This document shows positions 1-11,175 of a stretch of 64,000 nucleotides of DNA, piece by piece. A program made the translations under genes and the position numbers. A model generated the notes under the pieces. It worked only from the letters and a program-made list of their open reading frames with translations. It did no database searches and had not been told where the DNA came from. Source of the DNA: Eremomyces bilateralis CBS 781.70 (Eukaryota > Ascomycota > Dothideomycetes > Eremomycetales > Eremomycetaceae); assembly GCF_010015585.1 (NCBI RefSeq), contig NW_022985070.1, forward strand, positions 62,001 through 126,000. The letters are read 5' to 3'. Each line of letters starts with the position of its first letter. The stretch's first letter is position 1.

Positions 1-73
1 CCCTCAATATCTTCTCGCTTCACGGACTAGATAGAGAGAGAGAGATTCATACTTCACGGACTAGATACCAATA

Positions 74-792
74 TCAACATTTTTCCCACGTCAATGGCAA
101 CTCCTGCTTAAACACGTGATCCGCCGAGTCCGCGGTAATCAGTCCTTGCGCCTGTTCATTCCGACTCTGCAACCCGATCCGCAATGTAATCCGTACACTG
201 TTCTTTGAATTCGCCTGCTTGCCACATGGGCTCGTCGCACCGCGCTGGTTGCCACTATGCAGCAGATAATCCTCCGACAGCGGACCTCTCAACGACTTCG
301 AAAAGCGCGTCTAAAAAGAGTTAATACCACGCCTCGCATCTTTTCGATTGTGTATTTCTGTACCTGATCATTCTTCCCCCCATGCCCATACCCACTCGTA
401 ATCGTCCCCGTCACCCCCGACTCCAAATTACAATACCCTCGATAATCCGCCGCGTCGATCCGATACCTCCAGTTATCCGGCACGTCCAACTTCACCGTGA
501 CGGCACAGTACTTGCTATTACTCCCCTTCGGCACTTTTGGCCCGATGGTGGCCTCGAAATTGTCGAACATCAGCGTCATGATGCTGTTGTCGGCGCTGAT
601 GGCGACGCTGAAGGTGCCGGGGGGGCAGCCGTTGTTGCCGGTGCCACCTTGCGTGCGGTCAGTAGCGGCGAGGGAGGACATGCCGGAGGTGTCGACAGAG
701 GGGCTGGTGACTTGGACGGAGCCGGCCGGAGGGCGGGATTGGGCGAGGGAGAGGGTGAGGAAAGGGAGGAGGTGGAGGGGATGGAAGCGCAT
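74..792 (-). CDS. Secreted DUF4360 family protein
   Basis: Two exons, 792..364 and 310..74, joined across a 53-nt intron (donor GTACAG, acceptor TTTTAG, ATTAAC branch). The junction reads NDQ|TRFSKSLRGP in frame. The product is about 221 aa and starts with a hydrophobic signal peptide (MRFHPLHLLPFLTLSLAQS). The body carries DUF4360 hallmarks: CPPGTFS near residue 55, a conserved Asp/Phe stretch, NWRYRIDAADYRGY, and a C-terminal SPCG followed by a beta-strand-rich tail. DUF4360 proteins are small secreted fungal proteins without a known reaction; extracellular location is inferred from the signal peptide. Without splicing the frame runs into a short unrelated tail, so the intron is needed to recover the family C-terminus. 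Confidence 0.85.
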
Positions 793-1546
793 GGTGGATG
801 TTGGCTTGGATGGAAAGTTTAAACAATACGAACTCGATAGAATGATAGGAGCGAAGAGAGATATCGAAAGAATAGGACGACTACATCGCTAAATATACTC
901 AACGCTGAGAGCTGACAACCTTCTGCGCTTTAGTGGACGTAGATGAAGAATACGACAAACCGGACAGATCAACATCGAGAGAGTAAGATCAAGAGACTCA
1001 AAAGAACCAAGCTCGTATACGGAAGATTACCTGGCCAAGAAATAGAGCAGTTAATCTGTAAGGCTGCGGCCCTACATTAAGCCTTCTGCCCTACATGAAT
1101 CGAATGTACCGACGGTGTTTGATATTGACGAAGAAGTCAGGGTACTGCGATGGTGAAGAAAAATTGATCGACAATCCTAGCGCTTCTTCACGTCGATCGG
1201 ACGGACCACATGGATCGGTCAGGGACACTCAGGGTTCAGCCATCCCAGCCCGATCCGGTAGCACTGGATATAAATATCGGCAGCCCGGGATCATGCTGAT
1301 TGATGTTCACGGAACTTATTCGTAATGCAAATCGTACAGATGACGCCGGAAGAAGCGCTGACCAAACCCAAACCCTCGCGATGCCATGGATAGCGCCTGA
1401 CGATGAAATATACCCCGCCATCCCGGCGGACCGAGTCTCCGTATGCCAAATGGGAAGTATCAGACCGTGACCGAAAACAGGTAGCCCTGCACATGATTTA
1501 CCTCCGCGAAACCAGCTCCATTCCCCGCATCACCCCTTCCTACCCA
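793..1546. other. Intergenic, no gene seen
   Basis: About 750 bases between the start of the DUF4360 gene and the 3' end of the Rab gene. Only short open frames without family features or splice support are present. It should hold the DUF4360 promoter and the Rab 3' UTR. Confidence 0.5.
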
Positions 1547-2643
1547 TCAACAACACCTCCCACCCCTCTCCCCTCTCCGTGCCCTCACCTCCCCATCCCA
1601 CCTCCTCACCTCCTCCCCACCTTCCGCCCCATCCCCACCTCCCGGCGCAATGCCCGGCAACCCCAACCAACTCCGTCGCTTATCCCCATACCCCACCCGA
1701 AAACTCCCGCCCCCCTCCTCCCCCCCAGGCTCGCAGTCGAAATACCCCCCCGCCCCACTATACCCCTCCAACCCCAGCTGCGCCGCCTCCGCCGCCTGCT
1801 GCTGCTCGACTAGCCGCCGAGTGATCACCCGGAATACCTCGTCGACGCCTTCGCCGGTGAGTGCGCTGATCTCGTGGCAGGAGTCCCAGCCCACGTCGGT
1901 GGTCCAGAGGTTGTGGGTGCTGGAGCGATTAGAGGGAGGGGTAGGGAGCGGAGCGTGGTTGGCGCGCGATTGCCCCGCGGGGAGAGATGGCCCGGGGAGC
2001 CCGTGTGCCGTGAGCGGGGGTGTATGCGACCTCGGCAGATTTGTCTGCGCGGACGCATAAGTCGACAGCGACGGACGGGACACGCCACCTGCTGGCGTAG
2101 TGAGGAGCGTGCCGTTTTGTAAAGGCGGTTGCGAGGGGTAGAGATGTTCCGCGACATAGGCGATGCAGCGCTCGAAGGGGACGGCGCGCTGGGACGGGTG
2201 TTCGGCGACGACGTCGGCTTTAGTGCCGACGACGTGGATGATGGTGGAGGGGTGGAGGTTTTCGCGCAGTTCGAGGAGCCAGCGGCCCATTTCGGCGAAG
2301 GAGGAGGGGGAGGTGATGTCGTAGCAGAGGACGGCGGCGTTGGCGCCTGGGAGGAGTGAGTAGGTGTTCGATGTTTTGAGGGATTAAGGGGTGGGGTCGT
2401 ACCTCTATAGTATAGTTTGCTGATGCTTCGGAAGCGCTCCTGGCCGGCGGTGTCCCATATTTGTAGGCGTACCACTGCTTGCGAATCGACGTCGACTACT
2501 CGCTTCGTCAAGAAGGATGCGCCGATTGTTGATGCGGTCCCAGGCGGGGAGAAGGCGCCTTTGACATATCGGTGGACGAGGGAGGTTTTGCCAACGCCTT
2601 GGGAGCCTAAGACTACAATCTTAGCCTCCAAACTGTTGCTCAT
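1547..2643 (-). CDS. Rab-family small GTPase, divergent with long C-terminus
   Basis: Exons 2643..2403 and 2346..1547, with a 56-nt intron (GTACGA...CCCAG) giving YYRG|ANAAVLCYD; 346 aa. G1 is GSQGVGKTS (about residues 13-21). Switch II is WDTAGQERF, followed by an LYYRGA segment typical of Rabs. The G4 box is TKAD rather than NKxD, and G5 is SALTGEG rather than SAK. A Ser/Pro-rich insertion of about 80 residues separates G4 from G5. The protein ends in a CC pair suited to double geranylgeranylation, so membrane trafficking is the expected role. The start was taken at MSNSLEAK because the upstream in-frame extension lacks Rab features. The insertion and altered G4 mark a divergent filamentous-fungal Rab; the exact class is not assigned. 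Confidence 0.85.
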
Positions 2644-3326
2644 CGTTCGTGTGGTCGAATTGCGGTTCGATTCGGATGGCCGGGGTGGTGCTGAGGATGG
2701 ACGAAATGTTTGGCGATACACCACATACCCTCGGGGATGTTTGAACGAGAGAAACTATCCGCAGTAAAGAATATATCCTCTTCACCAGAAATTCATTGAT
2801 CACTCGCTGTTTGAGAAGACTGTTGTAGTAATAGGGAGTTTCGGGGTAGTTTAATGAACGGGTGGGGCACTGTAAACAGATCGGTGCATATCAAAACAAA
2901 GCGGGATCTGGCACGGTGCAGGATAGCCGGGGGGATGGTGGCTTTCAACGCAGGGAAATTCACAGTACTGCGATGTATAGGAGATAGGAATCACTTTGTT
3001 GCATGCGAGACACAGTGTAGGCTGAGGAATACATGTAAGAAAGCCCAACAGGAGAAAGGGTCCAAAGGGTCCAAAGGGTCTTGTGACGCGAATTGAAATG
3101 CGACGTCGATCGGTGGATCCATGACATCCACCTGCAGTGAGGACGCCTGAGGCCATAAGGCGGGAAGTGAAGCTGATATTCATCCGAGTTGATTAGAGAT
3201 TCAGTTCATGTTTAGTCAAGCTCAGTCCATTTTATGTTAATGGTCATGTTCGGTTGTAGTGGCAGCAGAGTATAAATATTAACATTATTCCTATAGTCAT
3301 ACAAATTCTATTACTCGTCCTCCAAG
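2644..3326. other. Intergenic with short tandem repeat
   Basis: Spacer between the Rab promoter side and the 3' end of the MDR gene. The only structure seen is a 9-bp unit (aaagggtcc) repeated about three times near 3055-3080. No coding signal is convincing. Confidence 0.5.
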
Positions 3327-4463
3327 CTAGATCTTGATAATCACCTTCCCCCTCGAATGTCCCCCCTCGACCTTTGCGAACGCCTCCTTAAATTCCTCCA
3401 ACGGAAACACACTATCGACAACCGGCTTCAAGTCCCCACTCTCAATAACCGGCGCGAGCTCTGCCAGCTGCTCCCCCTTCGACTCCATAATGAAGAACGA
3501 ATCCCGAATCCCCTCCGCCACCCCGCTCGGCTTCCTCATCTCCGGCGGCTCCCGAATCCCCAACAAGATCCCCCCCTCCCTCACCGCCGTCCATGCATCC
3601 GCAAGGGTCTGGCCCCCAAGCATATCAAACACCAAGTCCACTTTCGGCTGCGCCCTCGCCCACTCCCCCAGCGACGTCTTCCTATAGTCGATCACCTCCG
3701 TCGCACCCAAGCTCTTCACGAACTCCACATTGCTCGTCCCCGTGATCGCGATCACCGACCCCACCCCCGCCGCCCGCGCGAGCTGCACGGCGATGACGCC
3801 CACCCCTCCCGCGCCGGCGGTGATCAGCACCCGTTTCTTCGCGTTCTCGGCACGCCCGGCCGCGTCTTTCCATCCCAATTTCAGCTCCCCGTGCTCGAAC
3901 AGCGCCTGGTAAGCGGTGAACGTGCTCAGTGGAATCGAGGCGGCCTCCTCCCAGCTAAGGTTCGCCGGCTTGGCCGCGAGCTCGGCGGTTTTGGCGACAG
4001 TGTACTCGCGTGCGTTCCCGGTAATGTGCGCGGGGGTGCGGGTGTAGATTTCCGTCCCTGGGGGGAAGGGGGAGTTGGGGGGGGCAGTGATCACCTCACC
4101 GGAGAGGTCGTAGCAGGGGACGAGGATTTTGCCGGGTTTGAGGACAGAGTCGGGGAAGTTCTTGCCCCAGAGGAGCTCGCCGGCGCAGGGAGCGGTGGCG
4201 TGGACTTTGATGACGTGTTCATCGGTGTTGGGTTTGGCGGACTGGAAGGGGAGGGAGGTGAGGATGAGGTCGGTGGATTGGATGTCTGGTTGGAGGACGG
4301 CGCGGATCGTGGTGGGGAGGCTGGTAGACGACATGGTGGTGGTATGGTATGGGGTTTGTTGACGACAGAAATGATTCAAGGGACGTGGATTCGCAATAGG
4401 ACTTATTGCTGACGTGAAGGACGTTGCTTTGAGGTGTTTTGCAATATGAGAAAGACGATGCAT
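3327..4463 (-). CDS. Zinc-independent MDR oxidoreductase (quinone-reductase-like)
   Basis: Intronless, 378 aa. The first ~43 residues are rich in Ser, Arg and His without acidic residues and could be a mitochondrial presequence; an internal Met at 4334 (MSSTSLPTT) is the alternative start. The body is a medium-chain dehydrogenase/reductase. It has an N-terminal GroES-like half (ATAPCAGELLWGKNFPD, VPCYDLSGEV) and then a Rossmann half with the nucleotide-binding AGAGGVGVIAVQLARAAG and VIDYRKTSLGEW. Catalytic-zinc cysteines are absent, which fits NAD(P)H-dependent quinone or enone reductases rather than alcohol dehydrogenases. The C-terminus (GGHSRGKVIIKI) is typical of the family. The natural substrate cannot be read from sequence. 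Confidence 0.85.
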   Translation of the reverse strand: MHRLSHIAKHLKATSFTSAISPIANPRPLNHFCRQQTPYHTTTMSSTSLPTTIRAVLQPDIQSTDLILTSLPFQSAKPNTDEHVIKVHATAPCAGELLWGKNFPDSVLKPGKILVPCYDLSGEVITAPPNSPFPPGTEIYTRTPAHITGNAREYTVAKTAELAAKPANLSWEEAASIPLSTFTAYQALFEHGELKLGWKDAAGRAENAKKRVLITAGAGGVGVIAVQLARAAGVGSVIAITGTSNVEFVKSLGATEVIDYRKTSLGEWARAQPKVDLVFDMLGGQTLADAWTAVREGGILLGIREPPEMRKPSGVAEGIRDSFFIMESKGEQLAELAPVIESGDLKPVVDSVFPLEEFKEAFAKVEGGHSRGKVIIKI

Positions 4464-5478
4464 TGCTTGATGATAAAAACCAACTTACCGGCAGCATCGA
4501 AGTCATTTATACTATCCGTTTCAACCTACCGCAGGACCCACATCGTATACTCCTCCCGCCGAGATTTCTGACCACCTCTTCAGAGGCATCGTGTAATTTC
4601 GAAGTCGGCGTTCCGCGATGACGAGGACGCGACTAAACGCGACACCGGCGTACGGTATCTTGACTAAACATGTTGACTCAGCAGCCAAGACAGGCTAGGC
4701 AATCTAATTGGCCAATCAGGGGGCGAATAAATACCCGAGCGGTGTCTCGGGTTATGAGGTGGGGAGCGGAACGGAAGCGCTTGACGGCGTTTTGAAGACT
4801 CGAAGTGCCGGGGGAGACGTTGACCTCCCCCCTTGTCTCCTGCAACAGGAATCGGGAACCCATTGGAGAAAAACGAGGAGAGAACCTGTCACAAGAAGCT
4901 ATATCTGCCCTTCTCCTAGTCTCCTAGTGGCTAGTAGGGGCGTCCCTTTTTGGGGATGGTCATGGAACAGCGAGCTTCCCGGCGAGGCAATCAATGCAAC
5001 TTGGCGACATTGAGTCAGAGTCCAGTAAGCAGCTGTTCAACCGGCCGGAGATGCACAATTGCGCGCCGACGAATCGGTAGAAGATGCGGCTTCGTCTATT
5101 TCTTTGCTACCAATTGCCATAGGTAAGGTAGATAAGGTACAGCCTGGTATACAATCCCGGATGTGCTCCGCACAGCGGAAATATCACCAATGTTAATCTC
5201 TGCCATCAAGTTCGAGTCCATGGCATGTCTCTCCATATTGCGACCGGAAACAGGAGGAAGATTCTGATCGAGGCGCATCTTGGATCAAAGATTCGGTGAC
5301 GGTCATTAACATTGTCCAAATTAACATCATTCGCTAGTCTTACTATTCTTGGAACGGAGCTGCGAGAGTGTACGGGGTGCTCCCGACCCCTCACGCCCAC
5401 CAAGCCTACACCAGTTATCTCTCTTCATCAAGTCTTTTTTTTCTGCGTCAGGCACAAACACTAAACAGGTAGCCTTTT
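4464..5478. promoter_or_regulatory. Divergent promoter region (MDR gene / Zn2Cys6 gene)
   Basis: About 1 kb between two divergently transcribed genes. An inverted CCAAT pair (attggccaat) lies at 4707-4716, followed by an A/T-rich TATA-like stretch near 4726-4733. CCAAT boxes are bound by the HAP/CBC complex in filamentous fungi; use here is inference. No gene is supported. Confidence 0.4.
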
Positions 5479-7634
5479 ATGTCCAAGAAACCACTCTGCC
5501 CCGTTTATAAGGTATTCAGTGCTAGTTGGCAACCCCAATTTGGATTCGGATTACCCAGATCAGTTCCTGCCGCGGGTATGCAGGCGTCGCAGGATAGTGC
5601 GACAGGGAAGTCGGGTACTCGAGTGTCGTTAGCATGCGTGCAATGCCGCAGCCGTCATCTCAGGTGCGATGCCGTCGATCCAATCTGCAGCAGATGTAGC
5701 GAGACGGGTAAGCCGTTCGTCGATCAGCGCCTCGACATCGATCGTACTGATCCTGATAGGCACTGCGTGCACGTATCTCAAGTCTCGACGGGGTGGACGA
5801 CCACGCGTCCGACCACTCCCAGGACCCGACCCAACAGGGTCAGTGCCGTTACCTATGTCGTTACCGATGTCATCGACCACAGTGGTAACTAGCCTCCCGA
5901 TGTCCGAGCCCCTCAACCACAGCCCTGCGCTGGTCACACCCGGCACACACGACCGCTCCGCCGTCCCCAGCTCCGACAGCTCCAGCTCCGGCACTGACGA
6001 TCTACGAGCCAGCGCGACGCAAGATCCGCTGCTCGATCTCTACTACCACTACTTCCACCACGGGCACCCCTGCGCGCTGCCCGCGCGGTTCATGGCCAGC
6101 TTCACGACGCAAGAAGTCCACTCGAGCATCCCCGGGATGAGCTTGCTGGTGGCGGTGATGCAGTTCATCGGATCGCTGTACTCCACGAAGATCGCGTCCG
6201 ACCCGCTGGAGGAGCGGGTGAAGATGGCGATGATGGAAGGCGAGATGACGCCGTCGCCATTCGAGGTGCAGGCGTTGACGTTGTATGCGATTGCATCGTA
6301 CTGGTGCCATGACGACGAGGCAGCCAAAAGTGTCATGGGCGGCGCGAGCGACAAGGCAATCGCGCTGGGGATGAACCTGCAGAGTTTTGCAGACGCGAAC
6401 TCGGGCGGCAATCCGATTCTAGCGGAGAGTTGGAGACGTACATGGTGGACCTTGTATCTCGTGGATGCGCATATTGCTTCCAGCACTCACGCTGCTATCT
6501 TCCGAACAAGTCAACGGACCGTCCCTGCGACCGTTGATCTACCCTGCGAGGAGGATGCATATGAATCAGGGGTAAGTTCACCAAGAATCTGTCCGTACAT
6601 CCACTGAACATTGTAGAATATCCCCATTCCTCACACTGTCGAAGACTACGACAATCGAGAATTCATGGACGATGATGTGGAGTTCTCATCGTTTGCTTAC
6701 CTGGTCGGGCTACTCCGTAGTGTCGATCACATCTGCATTGGCATGTCCAGAGAGTCTCTTGAAGACGTGAGAGCCATGGCGGCCAATCACGACGCAGCTT
6801 GCAATGGATGGGTGAACTTGCTCGCGAAGTCGAAACGGAAGTTGTTTCGGGAAGACGGTAAAATAGATGAGCTCTTGTTCGGGGCGAACATGGGTGTTTT
6901 GATGTAAGTTGATGAATATTACCCCTATCCAGCCCCGTGGTCAAAACAGCCTGGGTTGGCTACCTCATACCATCCACTAACAACCCAGCTACACCGTCGA
7001 CATCCACCGCCAACTCTCCACCCTCTCTTACTCCCCCATCGAATCCGTCTCCTCCTGCGCCCCACCGCCACCCCCCAAACGCCTCACCTCCGTCTACGCG
7101 CGCGACGCGCACATCCACACCGCTAAGGTCCTCCAAGCCATCACAAAGATGACCGAAATGCTCACCCTGCCTGCCCGCACAGCCCAGCACACCCCTTTCG
7201 CCATCTGCATGACCGCCACCACCACCATCGCTCACCTCGCTGCCTGCAAGCACGTCCTCCGCGGCGACGCCCTGCTGCTTGCCCGCGAGCGCATCCGCGT
7301 TGCCATGGGCACCATCGAGATCTTCGCGGAGGTGTGGCCGCGCGCAAAACGCGTACTCAAAGAAGTTAAGACTGTCGCACGGGAGCTGCTGGCGCTTGGC
7401 CCCGGACTGCAATCGCGGGCGCTGGACGCGCAGGCGGGGTTGCTGAACGCGTATATCCCCGAGGTGCCGAACCAGAGTCCGTTGCTGTTTACGAATTATT
7501 TTCCGGGGCCGGATTTGAGTGCTTATACGGAGTTTTGTAATCAGACGACAGGGTTTGGGTTGGGGATGACGGATACGGAGTCGAATTCGAGTAGCGATGT
7601 GGTGTCGTTTGAGATACCCGTCGGGACGTTTTGA
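5479..7634 (+). CDS. Zn2Cys6 transcription factor with fungal-specific TF domain
   Basis: Four exons: 5479..5707, 5760..6571, 6617..6903, 6989..7634 (introns 52, 45, 85 nt; the last has a CACTAAC branch). Splicing yields 657 aa. The first junction completes the binuclear cluster: C53-x2-C56-x6-C63-x6-C70-x2-C73-x6-C80, with the sixth Cys supplied by exon 2 (ETG|TAC). A basic linker (LKSRRGGRPRVRP) follows, then the middle homology region around LDLYYHYFHHGHPC, LYAIASYWCHDD and ESWRRTWWTLYLVD. Nuclear sequence-specific regulation is expected. The start is uncertain: Met34 (5578) has a purine at -3 and would give 624 aa. It lies upstream of a cupin and guanine deaminase on the same strand, but no target can be named. 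Confidence 0.88.
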
Positions 7635-7933
7635 GGCTTATATTACGTCGGGAGTCCGGGTATTGGGATGCCGGGGTGGATAGGCTATCTGCAGGCCGAG
7701 AGTGACTCAGCATGTCGTAGGACTGTTACGTCTTGGGTCTCCTCGGATGGATTGAGCACTTGTGTTCTTGTGCGAGGAGTTGGGGTATATATAACGAACT
7801 TCCCACGACCTTGACGACATGACCAGAAGGAAACGAGTATCATCGCTACTAGCTACTATCAATTCCACTCTCAATATAATTCTTACCATACCGTACTCAA
7901 CCCCACCAAATTACCCCCAAGCCACCGCCCAAC

Positions 7934-8412
7934 ATGGTTCAACAAGTCGCGGACATCGCCTACGACAGGACGTACGTCCCCCTTCCCCCCTCCCTTCCTC
8001 CCTCCCTTCCCATCTAACCCTCACCAGCAAACCCGCCCCCAAAATCGAGCTCGTCTACCAATGGCCGCTCAAAAATGTCCCCAACTTCTCTGTCCTTGCC
8101 CTGCGCGTCAGCTTCCCACCGGGAGGCTCCTCTCCACCGCACCGACACGGGGGCGCCTCGGTGGCCGCCACGATCATCAAGGGGACCGCGTACAACAAGA
8201 TGAATAACGACCCGACGCGGTTGTTCTCGGAAGGAGAAGCGTGGTATGAGGCGCCTGGGTGCCATCATAAGACGAGTGAGAATGCGAGTCAGACGGAGGA
8301 GTTGATTTTGTTGGCGACGTTTGTGGTGGAAACGAAGGTGGTGGACGAGGGGGGGATGGGAGCGTTGGTGCAGGTGGATGAGGAGTACAAGGATGTGGTG
8401 ATTCATTTTTAG
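7934..8412 (+). CDS. Small single-domain cupin protein
   Basis: Exons 7934..7971 and 8028..8412 with a 56-nt intron (GTACGT...CACCAG, CTAAC branch); 140 aa, starting MVQQVADIAYDRT|KPAPK. It has one cupin barrel. Motif 1 keeps HRH after PPGGSSPP but lacks the usual metal-ligand Glu (GGASVAATIIKG). Motif 2 reads GEAWYEAPGCHHKTSEN with the conserved His and Asn. Such small cupins bind a metal or small molecule; some are isomerases or dioxygenases, and no reaction is assigned here. It sits 300 bp after the Zn2Cys6 gene. A longer unspliced frame starting at 7819 would translate the intron as Pro/Leu-rich filler and is not preferred. Confidence 0.82.
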
Positions 8413-9230
8413 CGGCCTTTGGACTGCTATATAGTTGGAGAGTCTAATATAATCCTCGCTCACCTATTATTATTGAATTCCCCTATGTCTAACTTAGTAT
8501 ACTTCGCAGACTTAGGTTTTGACCTCCCAGGCTTTGCCTGCTGTCTGACCCGTCACATAAGTCGCCTTCCGTATCGTTAGTCTTACCCTCCGCGCGCGTA
8601 AGATCAAATCGTGAAATTGTCCAAATAGAAATAGAAGTACAGCGATGAAAATCTAACAAAAGCCACAGGACAGGGCATGGCCGGAGCCGATCAGCCCAGC
8701 CCCTCGGTTCAGCCCTGCGCGATATGCACACGACAGATATTGATCGGAGGCAGGGTACCTGCTGCACTGACTACACCCACGCCGCATCAATTCTTTCGCG
8801 CATCATCTTCAATAAGTGTAGGACCAAGCAATCGTTTGTTTTTCAAGCACCCCGCAATGATAGCAACGTCGCATCGCTGCCAAGTGTCAGATAAAGCAGG
8901 TCTTCGGCCTCGCGGCTGGAGATCAGCGTGGAGGTTGGTTCGGCTCGGCTCGAAGGGCTTTAGCTCGTTGGAGATCGCCTAAACTTGCCGTTGGTAGGAT
9001 GTCTAAAGAGCTTCGCCTTCGTCATTCATTTGATCGAAGTGCTGATAAAGAAGCGTTTCCGAAAATATCTTCATTTTACTCGCTATTGGAGGTTTCAAGT
9101 TCAAGAGTTGTTTAATGGTTCTCGATAAATAAAGTCGGTCTTGAGATTTGATTATTGGGTGTTGTTATCTTTCCGCAGCACACGGTTGATATAGAGACTT
9201 TTCCCTTGTGTTCTTATTCATCATTCCATC
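8413..9230. other. Intergenic, no gene seen
   Basis: About 820 bases between the cupin 3' end and guanine deaminase. It should hold the guanine deaminase promoter. A 101-codon frame near 8677-8982 has no recognisable domain or codon pattern. Confidence 0.5.
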
Positions 9231-10668
9231 ATGTCTGAGTTCAAGAACGGGACAAAGAAAGTGTTCGTGGGGCCTTTTGTGCAAAGCAAGACTTTGAAAG
9301 AGTTGGAAATTTGCAAGGACGGTATTATCGGAGTAGATGAAGAAGGTCGGATAGCCTTCGTCGAACGCAGTACTGCTGATGTGGAGGCGGCTTTGAAGTT
9401 GCATGGCTGGGAAAAGGTAGAGGTTATACGGTTAAAGGAGAATGGTTTCTATTTTCCGGGATTCATAGGTAAGTCATATCAAACATTCCGAATATCAGCT
9501 CTAACGAAGACCAGATACCCACATTCACGCCTCGCAATACCCAAATGCAGGCATTTTCGGCAAATCCACCCTCCTAGATTGGCTCAACACCTACACCTTC
9601 CCCCTGGAAGCCTCCTTCTCTGATGTCGCCCGAGCCCGCGCAATCTACAACCGCGTGGTCTCCCGTACTCTCTCCCATGGTACCACCACTGCCGCCTACT
9701 ACGCAACCATCCACGTCGCCGCCACCAACCTCCTCGCCGACATCTGCCTCGCCCACGGCCAGCGCGCCTTCATCGGCCGCGTCTGCATGGACTCCGCCAT
9801 CGCCCCCGACTTCTACAAAGATGAGTCCGCCGCCCAAGCGCTCGCCGCCACCCGAGAATCCATCGCGCACATCCGCAACATCGACCCCACCCACGCCATC
9901 GTGTCGCCGATCATCACCCCGCGGTTCGCGCCCGCGTGCAGCCCCGATTGCCTGGCGCAGCTGGGCGAGCTGCACCGCGAGACGGGGTATCCGGCGCAGA
10001 CGCACATATCCGAGAACATGAATGAGGTCAAGTTGGTGGGGGAACTGTTTCCGGACGCGCGGTCGTACGCGCACGTGTATGATGACGCGGGGCTGTTGAC
10101 GGACAAGATGATCTTGGCGCACGCGGTGCACCTCAACGATGATGAAGTGGCATTGGTGAAAGCGCGGGACGCGAAGATTAGCCATTGCCCGGCAAGTAAC
10201 ACGGCGCTGACGTCGGGTACGGCGAAGGTGCGGAAGTATCTGGACTACGGGATCGATGTGGGGTTGGGGACCGATGTTAGTGGGGGGTTCAGTCCGAGCG
10301 TGCTGGAGGTGGTTAAGCAGGCGGTATGGGTGAGTCGACATGTGGCAATGGAAGCCGGGGACGCGGTGAAGTTGTCGACGGAGGAGGCACTGTATCTTGC
10401 AACGAGGGGAGGGGCAAAGGTGGTTGGGCTAGCCGAGCGGATTGGTGGGTTCGAGGTTGGGATGGATTGGGATGCGCAGATGGTGTTGCTGAACGAGGTG
10501 CAGGATATGGAAGGCCATGGCGAGGATGAAGGGCCGGTGGATCATTTCGGGTGGGAAAGCTGGGAGGATAAGGTCGCGAAGTGGGTGTACAATGGGGATG
10601 ATAGGAACACGGTTGCGGTTTGGGTTAAGGGGAGACTCGTGCATAAGACGAGTAGGTATCAGTCATGA
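9231..10668 (+). CDS. Guanine deaminase
   Basis: Exons 9231..9468 and 9515..10668 (46-nt intron, GTAAGT...CCAG); 463 aa, normal for the family. It hydrolyses guanine to xanthine and ammonia in purine salvage/catabolism, in the cytosol. Amidohydrolase zinc ligands are visible. PGFIDTHIHASQYPN spans the splice junction and supplies H82 and H84. HISEN and HAVHL supply the later histidines, and GLGTDVSGG the catalytic Asp. SHGTTTAAYY and SHCPASNTAL are typical of guanine deaminases within the superfamily. The start ATG has a good context and the N-terminus (KKVFVGPFVQSKTLKELEI) matches the family's first strands. Confidence 0.93.
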
Positions 10669-11053
10669 TTATTGTGAGTTTGTGACTGACTGGTTTTATG
10701 GGATGGTTTCCTATATCTGCTTCCGTGGTGTTCTCGATGAGAGGCGGCTGTTGGACTTCCTCGGACAAATTACGGATCAACCATATTCGGGCATCTAGAG
10801 ACACAAACAACCTAGAGAGTAGAGATAGACTATGAATGTTCGGCACACATCCAAACACGCTCGTGGCAATTATAGCGAAGCAATTCGCCCACCAGGTTCC
10901 TGGGTAGTTGAGATGAGAACTGGATTAGGTTTAATATATGGCCGAACTCTGATGCCCGAAACAGACTCTAGCGGTCTAGCCGCTAGGACCCTGGTAGGGC
11001 ATGGGTTACGTAGGCGAACATCCGAACCGCGCCATCTGCCTCGAGTCTCCGCA
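10669..11053. other. Spacer between guanine deaminase and transposon
   Basis: Holds the guanine deaminase 3' UTR and the left flank of the Fot1-like insertion. No gene seen. Confidence 0.45.
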
Positions 11054-11082
11054 AGTCAACGACCCCCGTTTTCGTGCACCCC
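11054..11082 (+). repeat. Left terminal inverted repeat of the Fot1-like element
   Basis: Begins AGTCAACGACC and pairs with the reverse complement of 12854..12882 over 29 positions with two mismatches. Confidence 0.88.
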
Positions 11083-11175
11083 TGTTTTCGTGCACCCAAC
11101 CAAGATAGGTAGATTTCTGTAGATCTATACTCTACTTCATCAACCAATTCAACAAAATGAGATGCTATACTGAAA

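Noticed and set aside
2644-2724. N-terminal extension of the Rab GTPase by 27 residues
   Set aside because: The extension lacks Rab features, whereas MSNSLEAKIVVLGSQG begins as Rabs do.
4708-5013. 101-codon plus-strand frame
   Set aside because: Begins with TTG, overlaps the CCAAT/TATA-like promoter DNA and resembles no family.
8677-8982. 101-codon plus-strand frame
   Set aside because: No domain, low-confidence composition and no neighbouring splice-compatible exon.
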